This document shows, piece after piece, positions 46,199 to 57,566 of a stretch of 64,000 nt of DNA. A program made the position numbers and the translations under genes. Origin of the DNA: Cladopsammia gracilis. Its lineage: Eukaryota; Cnidaria; Anthozoa; Scleractinia; Dendrophylliidae. The stretch covers positions 186,001-250,000 of the forward strand of contig JAJGOT010000238.1 in assembly GCA_022457155.1 (NCBI GenBank). The letters run 5' to 3'. Every line of letters starts with the position of its first letter. Position 1 is the stretch's first letter. A model generated the notes under the pieces. The model ran no database searches. It was not told the origin of the DNA and saw nothing but the letters and a program-made list of their open reading frames with translations.

Positions 46199-46435
46199 AT
46201 GGCAAAAACATTTTCTGAAGAACATGGTTTTCAGTTAAAAGCATTGCCAAATAGCGAGTGCGATGCGCGGGTCACTCGCTTGTACGTTATGCTTTTTTAC
46301 TCAAACGCGTTCCAAACTAAAATGTGGCATTACGATTTAGACAAATTCAGAGTAAATACTAAGGAACACTACAAAAATGACTTATTTTTACGGATAAATT
46401 ATCAACCTACCTCGGAAATTGGTTTTTGCACGTAG
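46199..46435 (+). CDS. Macro-repeat short ORF, copy 1 (78 residues)
   Basis: The frame MAKTFSEEHGFQLKALPNSE...LRINYQPTSEIGFC ends in TAG. It recurs at 54997 (one residue changed, Glu to Val) and 63345 (extended at the C-terminus). Diverged shorter relatives precede the next arrays at 53695 and 62443. I recognise no domain. It is hydrophilic with no signal or membrane segment. Conservation may only reflect the youth of the repeat, so coding status is unproven. Confidence 0.35.
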   Translation: MAKTFSEEHGFQLKALPNSECDARVTRLYVMLFYSNAFQTKMWHYDLDKFRVNTKEHYKNDLFLRINYQPTSEIGFCT

Positions 46436-46599
46436 TAGTTTCTATAACCTCTTCGGAAAATCATGCTAAAACTGATAGGAGAGTTTTCTCTGTTTGCAAG
46501 GAAGCACAAAATTCTTTCAAGCGAATTTGTGATTTTCATGAATTAAATTTAAAACCTGTTCAGAATTTCTGATTTCTCCCGAATCCTAAGAGGTTTCAG

Positions 46600-47240
46600 A
46601 AATTCTGATCCCCCCGTCAATTACCGAACAAAAACAGCTATATACAACTTATTCTAAAAGGATTCAGAATTCAGAAATTCTGATCCCCCCATCAATTAAC
46701 TGAACGAAAACAACCATATACATCTTATTCTAAAAGGATTCAGAAATTCTGATCCCCCCGTCAATTAACCGAACAAAAACAGCCATGTACATTTAATTCT
46801 TATAAATTCAGAAATTCTGATCCCCCCGTCAGTTGACTAAACAAAAACAGCCATATACATCTATTTCTTAAAAATTCAGAAATTCTTATCCCCCCATCAG
46901 TTAACCGAACAAAAACAGCTACCGGTATATACATCTATTTCTTAAAAATTCAGAAATTCTGATCCTCCCATCGATTAACCGAACAGAAACAGCCATGTAC
47001 ATTTAATTCTTAAAAATACAGAAATTCTGATCCCCCCGTCAATTAACTAAGCAAAAACAGCTATATACATCTAGTTCTTAAAAGTTCAGAAATTCTGATC
47101 CCCCTGTCAGTTAACCGAACAAAAACAGCTACCGGTATATACATCTAATTCTTAAAAATTCAGAAATTCTGATCACCCCCAACTGTCAATTGACCAAACA
47201 AAAACAGCTATATACATCTAATAATATTATTCTAAAAGGA
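46600..47240 (+). repeat. 68-bp satellite array, unit 1 (about nine copies)
   Basis: The unit contains TTCAGAAATTCTGATCCCCC, then GTCAGTTAACCGAACAAAAA, then ACAGC...TATATACATCTAATTCTTAAAAA. Some units carry an extra ACCGGTA. TCAGAAATTCTGA is palindromic around its central base. Confidence 0.9.
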
Positions 47241-48105
47241 TTCAGAATTTCTAATTCCCATGTCATGAGTGAGGTGCAGGATTGCAGAAAATTAATTCAG
47301 TTTTTTTTAGAATGAAGCATGATACAATGGGATGTATTGTTATTCAGTGAGATAGAAATAGGACTTCCATCTCATTAAACTAGTTTTCTGCAATCCCGCA
47401 CCTTAGTGCTTGTCACTTACATCATGTACATGTAACTTAAAACTGAAAGGAATCAGAATTTCTGACCTCATCACTTAACCCTTTCACTACCAGAGTCAAT
47501 TATGGAGACATGTACATGTAGTGCAGTCCTAACTTTTGAGTCTGTGGAAGAAATCCTACATTGTATATACAGCAGTACAGTGCTTTCACATGATACAGTT
47601 ACCATTTGGTTTCAATATTTTACAACATGAAATTTGGGATTTTTCTTGAATTTTGATATTTGGCACTCTTGGTAGTTAAAGAGTTAACTGAACAAAAACG
47701 AGTGAAATTTGTGGTCCTCTCAGTTTGCTATCAACTTAAGCAGTTGAAAAAACAACTTGAAAAAATTCAGGCTTCTAATTAAATAAAACTAATAGAAAGA
47801 TGTAGCCTGTTTCTGGATGTTTTCTTTGTATTGTGTTTTTCCTCTGATAGTCACAACGAGATGCCACTGATCATCCTTCTTTGGACATGATCAACAGAGG
47901 TGGATCAACATACTGTTATACATGTACATAAATGGATGACCTCATTTGTAGTTCTGCTAGTGATTCCATTTCCTGAAAATCAGATATGGTATTGACTTTA
48001 AGTAATTACTCAAATTTAACATTATTAATCAATTAAATTAATTCGTCCCAAAGCGAGGTTTATAAATTTGTCGGCCCTCGGGAGCTGAGCCGTGAGAATT
48101 CAAGC
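47240..48105 (+). repeat. Macro-repeat tail block, unit 1
   Basis: Matches 56535-57300 with few changes (for example ACCCTTTCACTACCAGAGTC and TGTAGCCTGTTTCT). There is no supported gene. GAGGTTTATAAATTTGTCGG precedes the TA tract in both units. Confidence 0.75.
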
Positions 48106-48204
48106 GATATATATATATATAATCAGGGAAAGCGGTGACGTCTTCATCGGCTATTGAGAGTGCTCAACTGGATAAACCGGAGCAATATAAAAGCATACGA
48201 AGTA

Positions 48205-48260
48205 GTTAAGATTGTAAAAACATTTTATCTGCTACTCGGAGTTTCACGTGTTGCAAGCAA
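48205..48260 (-). ncRNA. Hammerhead ribozyme core, antisense copy in left arm
   Basis: This is the inverse complement of the 49554-49601 motif (AGTTTCACGTGTTGCAAGCA then ACACGATCATCAG). It would be active only in minus-strand transcripts. Confidence 0.65.
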
Positions 48261-48559
48261 CACGATCATCAGGCAACTGCCAAAAATTCAAAAAAATACA
48301 AAAATAGAAATTCAACGGGATACAGAACAATAGATCGTTTGTGTAACTAAATACGTATAAGCGCAAGGTTTAAGTGCGTATATTACAATATAAACATTCA
48401 GGTTATGGAGGTGTTGAGTAGAAATTTGTTCGCGTGTCTACATTTTGACATCAATTCGCTCCTCTTATTTAGCGAAGCCATATTGGGTTTGCAGATGATA
48501 AAAAATTTTTCCCATAAGCATAAACTGCACTTTTTGCTTACATTTGTATATGCGATGGT

Positions 48560-49432
48560 TTGTTTTACTTTTCTCCATGTGATGTTGTACCTCCGTCCAT
48601 ACTCAAGAACATTCCTGAGTCAATTAACAAACGCCTTTGTGAGATATCGTCTGATAAGGAGTCCTTCGACAAAGCAAAACCTATATATCAAGACGCATTA
48701 AATGCAAGCGGATATCGATTTGACCTCACTTTCAAAGAAACGCCACAAAAACGTAAAAGAAAACGGCAAAGAAACATTACGTGGTACAACCCACCTTACA
48801 ACAAAAACGTTGAAACAAACGTAGGAAAATGCTTTCTCAACCTTGTCGATCAACACTTTCCCAAAACAAATCCGCTGCATAAAATCTTCAATCGAAACAC
48901 GTTGAAACTAAGCTACAGCTGCATGAGTAATGTCAAGACCATCATTACCAACCACAACAAAGCAGTAATACGCAAATCAAAGCCAATTGAAATCCAAAAG
49001 TCAAATTGCAAGTGCCGCAACAAATCCACGTGTCCCATGAATGGCAATTGCGAGGACACAAGTATCATATATCAAGCAGTGGTATCTACATCAAACACAA
49101 AAGAAACATATATCGGACTGTGTGACACTACATTTAAAGTTAGATATAACAATCATATATGCTCATTCAAACACGATAGATATAGACACGTAACCGAACT
49201 CAGTAAATATATATGGAGCCTTAAAGATCAAAACATCAAGTACAACATCACATGGAGAAAAGTAAAACAAACCATCGCATATACAAATGTAAGCAAAAAG
49301 TGCAGTTTATGCTTATGGGAAAAATTTTTTATCATCTGCAAACCCAATATGGCTTCGCTAAATAAGAGGAGCGAATTGATGTCAAAATGTAGACACACGA
49401 ACAAATTTCTACTAAACACCTCCATAACCTGA
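48560..49432 (+). pseudogene. PLE protein C-terminal part with GIY-YIG domain
   Basis: The genuine frame begins where the left arm ends (about 48590) and runs to TGA at 49430-49432. Landmarks are [40 protein letters not shown], a Cys cluster [37 protein letters not shown] (the YIG of GIY-YIG), [14 protein letters not shown] with the conserved Arg, [10 protein letters not shown], and [20 protein letters not shown] with the catalytic-type Glu and [12 protein letters not shown]. The region upstream (RT domain) is missing, so it is a 5'-truncated copy with an intact remaining frame. Confidence 0.85.
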
Positions 49433-49553
49433 ATGTTTATATTGTAATATACGCACTTAAACCTTGCGCTTATACGTATTTAGTTACACAAACGATATAT
49501 TGTTCTGTATCCCGTTGAATTTCTATTTTTGTATTTTTTTGAATTTTTGGCAG

Positions 49554-49601
49554 TTGCCTGATGATCGTGTTGCTTGCAACACGTGAAACTCCGAGTAGCA
49601 G
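49554..49601 (+). ncRNA. Hammerhead ribozyme, PLE type
   Basis: Stem I TTGC (49554-49557) pairs GCAG (49598-49601, one wobble). CTGATGA occupies 49558-49564. Stem II CGTGTTG/CAACACG (49566-49572 with 49577-49583) is closed by a CTTG loop. GAAA is at 49585-49588. A minimal stem III C-T...A-G closes over CCG, and the cleavage triplet is GTA, predicting cleavage after 49597. All core positions fit. The tiny stem III is the known form in PLEs. Confidence 0.75.
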
Positions 49602-49642
49602 ATAAAATGTTTTTACAATCTTAACTACTTCGTATGCTTTTA

Positions 49643-50540
49643 TATATATATATTTAAATACTTAATGGTGTCTGGCAGTTGCCAGGCAACAAAAATCGCA
49701 ACCGCTGGCAATGGCGCGCTCTCATGTTTATTCATGGAGGCCGCGCTGTCGGGTTTATCCTTTACTCAAACAGAGATTAAAGGAAAGGCTCAGAGAAGAA
49801 CGATTAAGAAATCTAGCTCAAATCACCACACTTTAGTTCACCCTCCAATACTCTTCAGTTCAAACAACCTACATTTACAGGCAAGTAAGCTTAAGCTTAT
49901 ATACAACCCTCTATAAATTATTCTTTAATCTACCTTTTGCAAAAGGAAGATTTTAAGTACCTAAACAACTGACTGGCAGATGATAAGAGGACCTGTTTTT
50001 CAATATAATATATTAGTACACAAACACTGGAAACTATTCTCTAAGTTCATACTGTAAATAGATGTTTATTGAAATTCTCACTAAGGCCACTAAGAAACTT
50101 TGATATAAGCTTAAATTACATAACATTGTATGCATATGACAATGCTACATTTAGTTACTATTATCTATGGTATGTTAGGAGGTTTTACTATTCTATGTTA
50201 CTGTAGTCTCATTGCTGTTTTTGCGTAAGATTAAATTATTATTTTGAGTTGTTATTTTTTGTGCAACATCACTCTTCAGCAACAGTAAACTCCTGCGATC
50301 TCAACCATTCTAGCAAATAGTGAATTGGGTTAGCAATTATTTGATACCCAGTATATAGAACAAAAACATCTGCAGAATCTAAAGGGAACAGCTTAATTTG
50401 GGAGATAGCACTCACAAGCTTCAAAAATGGAACTTAATCGAGACAGCAGGAGTTAGCTGTATTCCTGATAAACAAACTCTCACCCAATCAAAATAAACAC
50501 AACAAATGCACTGCATATTGTCCTCAACCCATGTTCCTTC
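49643..50540 (+). repeat. Macro-repeat block, unit 1
   Basis: Matches 57565-57682 plus 58068-58830, with a 385-bp segment (57683-58067 of unit 2) absent here. There is no supported gene. Confidence 0.75.
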
Positions 50541-50545
50541 CCCCG

Positions 50546-51777
50546 GCCTATGCAATCGATGAAATCGATAATCGATGAAAATCGATAACAATCGATAACA
50601 ATCGATGTCAATTAATCGATTGATATTGAAAATCGATGACCAATCGATGAAATAAAATTTTGTGACTTTTAATTTGATCGATTGTCATCGATTCTCATTG
50701 ATTGTCATCGATTCAAATCGATTGTCATCGATTTTCATCGATTTTCATCGACTCCCTTATCATGGGATATTCGATGGATAACAACAATTATAAGACAACA
50801 ATTAACAACCCATTGTTTTTTACCTTGGCTTTCTTTTCTGGTTTATTAATAACAGTAACGGGTGCCTTTCGCGCGGCTTAAATAATAAGTATGTTAAATA
50901 TGAAAAAACGACTAATTACCCCAAGAAAGTCACTTTACCCATGGACTATGCTGGGAAGATTGAAAATTGCCCATGTACTAGTATGGGTAAATTGTAAAAA
51001 TAGCACTAGTATAAAACTACATCATCTATAAACGGCGATAGATTTACTCTGGCATACAAAACACTTAAAAAATATAATTGCAAAAGTGCGAATATGTGTA
51101 GAAGGACATACGCTAAGCCAGACGAAGCAATTGATACTTGTATATGTCATAAGCTGTAGTAAATGGAGGTACGTGGCGATGTCTAGGTAGGCACCCACAA
51201 TTTCTAACAGAAAGAAAAGGTGAATAAGTAAATAAAAAAACGATCTTTCTTCTCGTCAAAATAATAGATGGCGTATTTAATAAAGAATCCGCGGCCACTT
51301 TCCCTTGTTGATTGATTACTCGATGAGCATGATCGGGTCGTAGTGCCCTCCACTGCTGGTGCTTACACTCTTGGTATCCCTTGACGATACACCCTCGAAC
51401 GTTAACGTTGACCTCCACGGCATTCTCATTGACCATTGTAGCATTTTGAGCACTCTGATCTTCGCGGCTTTCTGACGTGACATTGACATGAATCAATAGA
51501 AATTAAAACAGCCAGAAAAAGCGCATGAATAACCGGTCGAAACCAGGCAAAACAAGCTGTGATCATGCCAAATGGTCAATGACAATCGATCGCAATCGAT
51601 GACAATCAATGGCAATCGATGGCAATCGATGACAATCGATGTAATTAGTGATAATTTTTGTGTGACTATCGATTGGTCATCGATTGGCCGATGCCAATCG
51701 ATATCAATTAACTGATTGTCATCGATTGATATCGATTGGGTTTCCGATGATCGATTTTCATCGATTGCATAGGCCGG
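50546..51777. mobile_element. ATCGAT-rich inverted-repeat element, about 1.23 kb
   Basis: The ends CCCGGCCTATGCAATCGATG (antisense at the right: CATCGATTGCATAGGCCGGG) are inverted copies. TCCTTCC flanks both sides as a putative 7-8 bp target duplication. About 200 bp next to each end is packed with ATCGAT (more than ten per end), in inverted arrangement. It is absent from unit 2, where the flanks differ. The interior (50760-51530) has no recognised transposase. The duplication length would fit a hAT-like element, by inference. Confidence 0.75.
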
Positions 51778-52616
51778 GTCCTTCCATAGAGGGTGGGGAG
51801 GGGGTGCGGATAAAAAATGAAATATCCCATTCTTATGCAACGGTTTAATTTGAAAAATTAATAACACGTTTCCAAAAAACAAAAACAAAATATATTAACC
51901 TGGAAGAAGGGTGATCAAAAGTGGTCAACCTAACATAAGCTTTAACCATCGCATACATTCTGTAACTTACATCCATGGATGTTATCGTGCTTCTTGACTG
52001 GTGGCCTGCCAGAATCCCATGGAATGGCACGCAACTTCTAATTTCAGATATTAAACTTTTAAACTCTATGTCTGCAAATAGACAAAACTACATTACGAAA
52101 ATGAAAATATACAAACAAAGAAACCTCATGGCTGTGCTTCGTGTCAAAACTGCTGTAAACCCAACTTCGTAAGAGGTTGCTCCACGTATAAACGCCTACA
52201 ATTCAAAGCTCATGAAACGAACCAAACAATCGGTCTTAGCTTCCATATAAATGCTTACCTTTTCCTCATACAACGTCCTTGAACTTGACTGGAAAAGAAC
52301 TTCAATCAGATGGAAAAAGGTAGCCACAAGAAAATTCATCTTCTTGCAATAACTGACCAATGTGCACTCCAGCCGCCCGCGTGAAAGTCAAACTGAAATT
52401 CTCACACTTTCCCATTGGCTCAAAAGCCCCACGTGACGTTAGAACTCACAATACGCATGTGCCGAACTCACGGCTTCCCTGGAAACTAGCTTGCTCAAAA
52501 ACCAACATGGCCGGCTGTTGAAAGAGGGTGGCAAAGGGGGAGTACCGCATGACGCCGAATTTTTAAGTGAAATCACGCATCACGGAGAAAATTTTTAAGC
52601 AATCACGCGTCACGTA
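51778..52616 (+). repeat. Macro-repeat block, unit 1
   Basis: Nearly identical to 60845-61625 (CCCATTCTTATGCAACGG...ACATGGCCGGCTGTTGAAAG). A 65-codon frame starting at 51975 is repeated at 61035 and may be fortuitous. Confidence 0.75.
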
Positions 52617-52849
52617 AATAATTAGTATTATTATATAATCACCAATGAAATACCAGGTGAGCTTTCACGCGTAAACATCATATCTTCACACGTGAGAATA
52701 ACATGTTATCTTCACACGTGAAAAGATCACCGTTGCTATGGTTGCAACGGCGCCTTTGTCAACGTAGTCTCGACACAATTTCAGAATGGCGGACAAACCT
52801 AACTGGAATCTAAATATTCTCGATTATCGACAATAATTCTAAATGCAGA

Positions 52850-53200
52850 TTTATTGATGTGTCCGAAGATGATGTTGACAAACTTATTGCTCAACAAGAG
52901 AACGAAAATACGAAGAAAAAGACCATGTATGACCTCAACATTGTTCTAAACTTTCTTCGCGAGGTTCGGAAAGAAGAGAGAGAATTAGAGAAAATCCCAC
53001 CACAAGAGCTGAATCAGTATACCTCAGCGAGTTCATTATTGCAGCTAGAACGAAGAAAGGTGAACAATATGAGCCGTCTTCTCTCAGAGGAATCTTATCA
53101 AGCGTTGACCGTTATCTTACAAGGCGCGAATATAGGAAAAGGCTATTCAATTTTACGAGATTGAGAGCAAAGCAAAAAGAACTGAAAAAACAAGGTTTGA
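52850..53200 (+). pseudogene. DUF3504 (Crypton/ZMYM-QRICH1-like) N-terminal domain, frameshifted
   Basis: Frame 1 gives SEDDVDKLIAQQENENTKKK, then TMYDLNIVLNFLREVRKEER and IPPQELNQY. After about 53018 the homology continues in another frame: YLSEFIIAARTKKGEQYEPS, then SLRGILSSVDRYLTRREYRK. The pattern (QENENT.KKT..DL..V.NFL...IPP.ELN..LSEFI...KK..EYEPSSLR.ILSS..R.L) is typical of the domain shared by Crypton recombinases and their domesticated relatives. One frameshift breaks it. Confidence 0.7.
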
Positions 53201-53221
53201 TTTCATTGGTGTTTATATAAT

Positions 53222-53366
53222 AAACAGAACATTACATGGCCGCTTGAAGATACGAAATTTCTCTTCTCGTGTTGAAAAATATTTCACTCGTTCGCTGCGC
53301 TCACTCGTGAAATATTTTTCAACACTCGAAGAGAAATTTCGTATCTTCGCGCGGCCATGTAATATC
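53222..53366. repeat. Hairpin at the right end of the inserted element
   Basis: ACATTACATGGCCGC...GAAGATACGAAATTTCTCTTC is repeated inverted after TTCGCTGCGCTCACTCG. The arms are about 65 bp. Confidence 0.85.
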
Positions 53367-53385
53367 CTCTATATCCGGCATTAAA

Positions 53386-53598
53386 ATGGTAACAAAACAA
53401 CGTAGAGTCAGCGTAGGCCTACCTATTGAATGCATTGATATTGTATTCAATTTGTTTTTGGAAGGATTCACTGGCATGTTAATTCATGAATCTTTAAATG
53501 AAATAAAGGGTATTGACGGTCAATGTGTTTCTTATTCAGATATTTTCGTGTATCTGAGACATTCCGTTTATCAAGACTCAGGGAGCACACGAGGATGA
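53386..53598 (+). CDS. Open frame in macro-repeat, 70 residues, status unclear
   Basis: The frame RRVSVGLPIECIDIVFNLFL...ends in TGA. The homologous frame in unit 2 (from about 61662) has a stop and an insertion, so it is not maintained. It is likely fortuitous or decayed. Confidence 0.2.
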   Translation: MVTKQRRVSVGLPIECIDIVFNLFLEGFTGMLIHESLNEIKGIDGQCVSYSDIFVYLRHSVYQDSGSTRG

Positions 53599-53694
53599 TA
53601 TTCAACATATTTATTATTGGCATTCTCAAGTTCTGACAGGTTTTTCAACACTGAGAGCGAATTGTTTCGCTAGAGTCGCAATGGTCAGAGTACG

Positions 53695-53892
53695 ATGGCA
53701 AAAACATTTTCCGCAGAACGTGGTTTTCAGTTAAAAGCGTTGCCAAATAGCGAGCGTGAATTATGGGTCACACGCTTGTACGCTGCGCTTTGTTTCCCCT
53801 GCTCTTTACAGAGCGTTTTGCAGTCCAAAAATAGACGCGCTCTTTTACACGATCGAATACCACCAAAGTACTTTTTTTTTGTTATGGAGTAA
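53695..53892 (+). pseudogene. Macro-repeat short ORF, diverged copy before array 2
   Basis: MAKTFSAERGFQLKALPNSE matches the 46199 ORF for its first 30 residues and then diverges completely. It shows that the 44-bp array is flanked by two related copies of this segment. Confidence 0.4.
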
Positions 53893-53995
53893 AACATACA
53901 CCTTGTTACGTCATTTTGCCCCATTTTCTTTGTAATTTGGCTCTTTTGTGAGACGGAAGCTTTTCGTGTTTAGCGCTCTGGACCGTTATGGAGTC

Positions 53996-54690
53996 ATGTC
54001 ATGGAGTAGCGAGCCAACCCACGGGACACTTCGTGACGACAGTCATGGAGTAGCGAACCAAACCCCGGGACACTTCGAGACGACAGTCATGGAGTAGCGA
54101 GCCAACCCCCGGGACACTTCGTGACGACAGTACATGGAGTAGCGAGCCACCCCCGGGACACTTCGTGACGACAGTCATGGAGTAGCGAGCCAACCCCCGG
54201 GACACTTCGTGACGACAGTCATGGGGTAGCGAGCCAACCCCCGGGACACTTCGTGACGACAGTCATAGGGTAGCGAGCCAACCCCCGGGACACTTCGTGA
54301 CGACAGTCATGGAGTAGCGAGCCAACCCCCGGGACACTTCGTGACGACAGTCATGGAGTAGCGAGCCAACCCCCGGGACACTTCGTGACGACAGTACATG
54401 GAGTAGCGAGCCAACCCCCGGGACACTTCGTGACGACAGTACATGGAGTAGCTAGCCAACCCCCGGGACACTTTGTGACGACAGTCATGGTGTAGCGAGC
54501 CAACCCCCGGGACACTTCGTGACGACAGTCATGGAGTAGCGAGCCAACACCCGGGACACTTCGTGACGAAAGTCATGGAGTAGCGAGCCAACCCCCGGGA
54601 CACTTCGTGACGACAGTACATGGAGTAGCTAGCCAACCCCAGGGACACTTTGTGACGACACTCATGGAGTAGCGAGCATCCCCTCAGGCA
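53996..54690 (+). repeat. 44-bp satellite array, unit 2 (about 16 copies)
   Basis: Same unit as 45468-45890, mostly the CTTCGTGACG variant. Ends in GCATCCCCTCAGGCATCG. Confidence 0.93.
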
Positions 54691-54996
54691 TCGCCCCGTA
54701 TGCCATTGTGTTTAGCGACATATACTTACAGTGCCCAGTTTCTTGATGCGCAGCATAATTATTTGCATATACAGAACCAGTCGGTTGTAATTGGTCAACA
54801 GATTAAGCTTTGGGAATGCTCTAGTCTCTTGGCAGATTCAACTGCTGTCAATTATGCATTTTGACGCGTGATGTAAATACCAAGGTGTGATAACATTAAC
54901 AATTGCGGGGCGCGCTCTTTTTAAAGCATTTTGTCAACAAATTCGTGTGGGGCAAGATTTTTTTTTAATCTTTAGATTCGCAATGGTTAGAGCGCG

Positions 54997-55233
54997 ATGG
55001 CAAAAACATTTTCTGAAGAACATGGTTTTCAGTTAAAAGCATTGCCAAATAGCGAGTGCGATGCGCGGGTCACTCGCTTGTACGTTATGCTTTTTTACTC
55101 AAACGCGTTCCAAACTAAAATGTGGCATTACGATTTAGACAAATTCAGAGTAAATACTAAGGTACACTACAAAAATGACTTATTTTTACGGATAAATTAT
55201 CAACCTACCTCGGAAATTGGTTTTTGCACGTAG
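54997..55233 (+). CDS. Macro-repeat short ORF, copy 2 (78 residues)
   Basis: Identical to the 46199 ORF except one residue (KEHYK to KVHYK). Same position relative to the arrays. Confidence 0.35.
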   Translation: MAKTFSEEHGFQLKALPNSECDARVTRLYVMLFYSNAFQTKMWHYDLDKFRVNTKVHYKNDLFLRINYQPTSEIGFCT

Positions 55234-55439
55234 TAGTTTCTACAACCTCTTCGGAAAAGCCATTTCACTACTTTTTTAGTTGAATAATTTTTAAATTATA
55301 AAATTTTTAAATCGTAAAATCATGCTAAAACTGATAGGAGAGTTTTCTCTGTTTGCAAGGAAGCACAAAATTCTTTCAAGCGAATTTGTGATTTTCATGA
55401 ATTAAATTTAAAACCTGTTCAGAATTTCTGATCTCTCCC

Positions 55440-56540
55440 GAAACCTAAGAGGTTTCAGAAATTCTGATCCCCCCGTCAGTTCACTGAACAGAAACAGCTA
55501 TATACATCTATTTCTTAAAAATTCAGAAATTCTGATCTCCCCCACTGTCAATTAACCAAACAAAAACAGCTATATACAACTTATTCTAAAAGGATTCAGA
55601 ATTCAGAAATTCTGATCCCCCCATCAATTAACTGAACAAAAACAACTATATACATCTTATTCTAAAAGGATTCAGAATTCAGAAATTCTGATCCCCCCAT
55701 CAATTAACTGAACAAAAACAGCTATATACACCTTATTCTAAAAGGATTCAGAATTCAGAAATTCTGATCCCCCCCCATCAATTAACTGAACGAACAACTA
55801 TATACATCTTATTCTAAAAGGATTCAGAAATTCTGATCCCCCCCATCAATTAACTGAACGAAAACAACTATATACATCTTATTCTAAAAGGATTCAGAAA
55901 TTCTGATCCCCCGTCAATTAACCAAACAAAAACAGCCATGTACATTTAATTCTTAAAAATTCAGAAATTCTGATCCCCCCGTCAGTTAACTAAACAAAAA
56001 CAGGCATATACATCTAATTCTTAAAAGTTCAGAAATTCTGATCCCCCTGTCAGTTAACCGAACAAAAACAGCTATATACATCTACTTCTTAAAAATTCAG
56101 AAAGTCTGATCCCCCCGTCAGTTAACTAAACAAAAACAGGCATATACATCTAATTCTTAAAAGTTCAGAAATTCTGATCCCCCTGTCAGTTAACCGAACA
56201 AAAACAGCTACCGGTATATACATCTATTTCTTAAAAATTCAGAAATTCTGATCCCCCCTTCAGTTAACCGAACAAAAACAGCTACCGGTATATACATCTA
56301 ATTCTTAAAAATTCAGAAATTCTGATCCCCCCATCAGTTAACCAAACAAAAACAGCTACCGGTATATACATCTATTTCTTAAAAATTCAGAAATTCTGAT
56401 TCCCCCGTCAGTTCACTGAACAAAAACAGCTATATACATCTAATTCTTAAAAATTCAGAAATTCTTATCTCCCTGTCATTTAACCGAACAAAAACAGCTA
56501 TATACATCTAATTCTTAAAAATTCAGAAATTCTGATCAAT
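55440..56540 (+). repeat. 68-bp satellite array, unit 2 (about 16 copies)
   Basis: Same unit as 46600-47240. Three adjacent units carry the GGATTCAGAATTCAGAAATT variant and four carry CTACCGGTATATAC, so blocks of units were amplified together. Confidence 0.92.
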
Positions 56541-57307
56541 GGGATGTATTGTTATTCAGTGAGATAGAAATAGGACTTCCATCTCATTAAACTAGTTTTC
56601 TGCAATCCTGCACCTTAGTGCTTGTCACTTACATCATGTACATGTAACTTAAAACTGAAAGGAATCAGAATTTCTGACCTCATCACTTAACCCTTTCACT
56701 ACCAGAGTCAATTATGGAGACATGTACATGTAGTGCAGTCCTAACTTTTGAGTCTGTGGAAGAAATCCTACATTGTATGTACAGCAGTACAGTGTTTTCA
56801 CATGATACAGTTACCATTTGGTTTCAATATTTTACAACATGAAATTTGGGATTTTTCTTGAATTTTGATATTTGGCACTCTTGGTAGTTAAAGAGTCAAC
56901 TGAACAAAAACATGAGTGAAATTTGTGGTCCTCTCAGTTTGCTATCAACTTAAGCAGTTGAAAAAACAACCTGAAAAAAATTCAGGCTTCTAATTAAATA
57001 AAACTAATAGAAAGATGTAGCCTGTTTCTAGATGTTTTCTTTTTATTGTGTTTTTCCTCTGATAGTCACAACGAGATGCCACTGATCATCCTTCTTTGGG
57101 CATGATCAACAGAGGTGGATCAACATACTGTTATACATGTACATAAATGGATGACCTCATTTGTAGTTCTGCTAGTGATTCCATTTCCTGAAAATCAGAC
57201 ATGGTATTGACTAACTAATTACTCAAATTTAACACTTATTAATCAATGAAATTAATTCCTCGCAAAGCGAGGTTTATAAATTTGTCGGCCCTCGGGAGCA
57301 GAGCCGC

Positions 57308-57412
57308 GCGAATTCAAGCAAAAAATATATTTATAATATATATATAAAAATATATATATATATATATTTTTATATATATATTATAAATATATTTTTTGCT
57401 TGAATTCGCGAA
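57308..57412. repeat. Long TA-rich palindrome
   Basis: CGCGAATTCAAGCAAAAAATATATTTATAA... is mirrored by the inverse ending TTTTTTGCTTGAATTCGCG, over about 105 bp. It stands where unit 1 has GAATTCAAGCGATATATA and the PLE. Confidence 0.85.

Positions 57413-57566
<154 letters not shown>

Larger units (their letters stand above)
48121..49642 (+). mobile_element. Penelope-like element, inverted terminal repeats, inserted in a TA tract
   Basis: Arms at about 48189-48590 and 49240-49642 are inverted and nearly identical (about 400 bp). About 68 bp extends beyond the left arm. The insertion interrupts the (TA)n between GAATTCAAGC and TTTAAATACTTAATGG, which in unit 2 are separated only by TA sequence. 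The centre encodes a PLE protein end. It has the same architecture as 6587-7877, but this copy carries a more complete hammerhead. Confidence 0.85.
52617..53375 (+). mobile_element. Inserted element carrying a DUF3504/Crypton-like exon
   Basis: Unit 2 lacks this stretch: its flanks GGCGTCACGTAAA and CCGGCATTAAAATGG lie about 11 bp apart there. The left part has TTCACACGTGA repeats, the middle encodes a protein fragment, and the right part is a perfect-looking hairpin (53222-53366) around TTCGCTGCGCTCACTCG. Exact termini are not resolved. Confidence 0.65.
45468..53997 (+). repeat. Macro-repeat unit 1, about 8.5 kb
   Basis: Order of parts: 44-bp array, 0.7-kb block with the short ORF, 68-bp array, tail to 48105, PLE insertion in a TA tract, 49640-50540 block, ATCGAT element, 51780-52616 block, DUF3504-bearing insertion, 53376-53690 block and a second short ORF. 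The shared blocks match unit 2 with only scattered differences. Confidence 0.85.

Noticed and set aside
48405..48701. 98-codon frame at the left of the second PLE
   Set aside because: It is the antisense of the PLE C-terminus in the inverted left arm (also read at 49228-49425 on the minus strand).
51845..52172. Overlapping frames on both strands repeated at 60905-61232
   Set aside because: The repetition is explained by the macro-repeat. There is no motif, and both strands are open over the same short AT-rich stretch.
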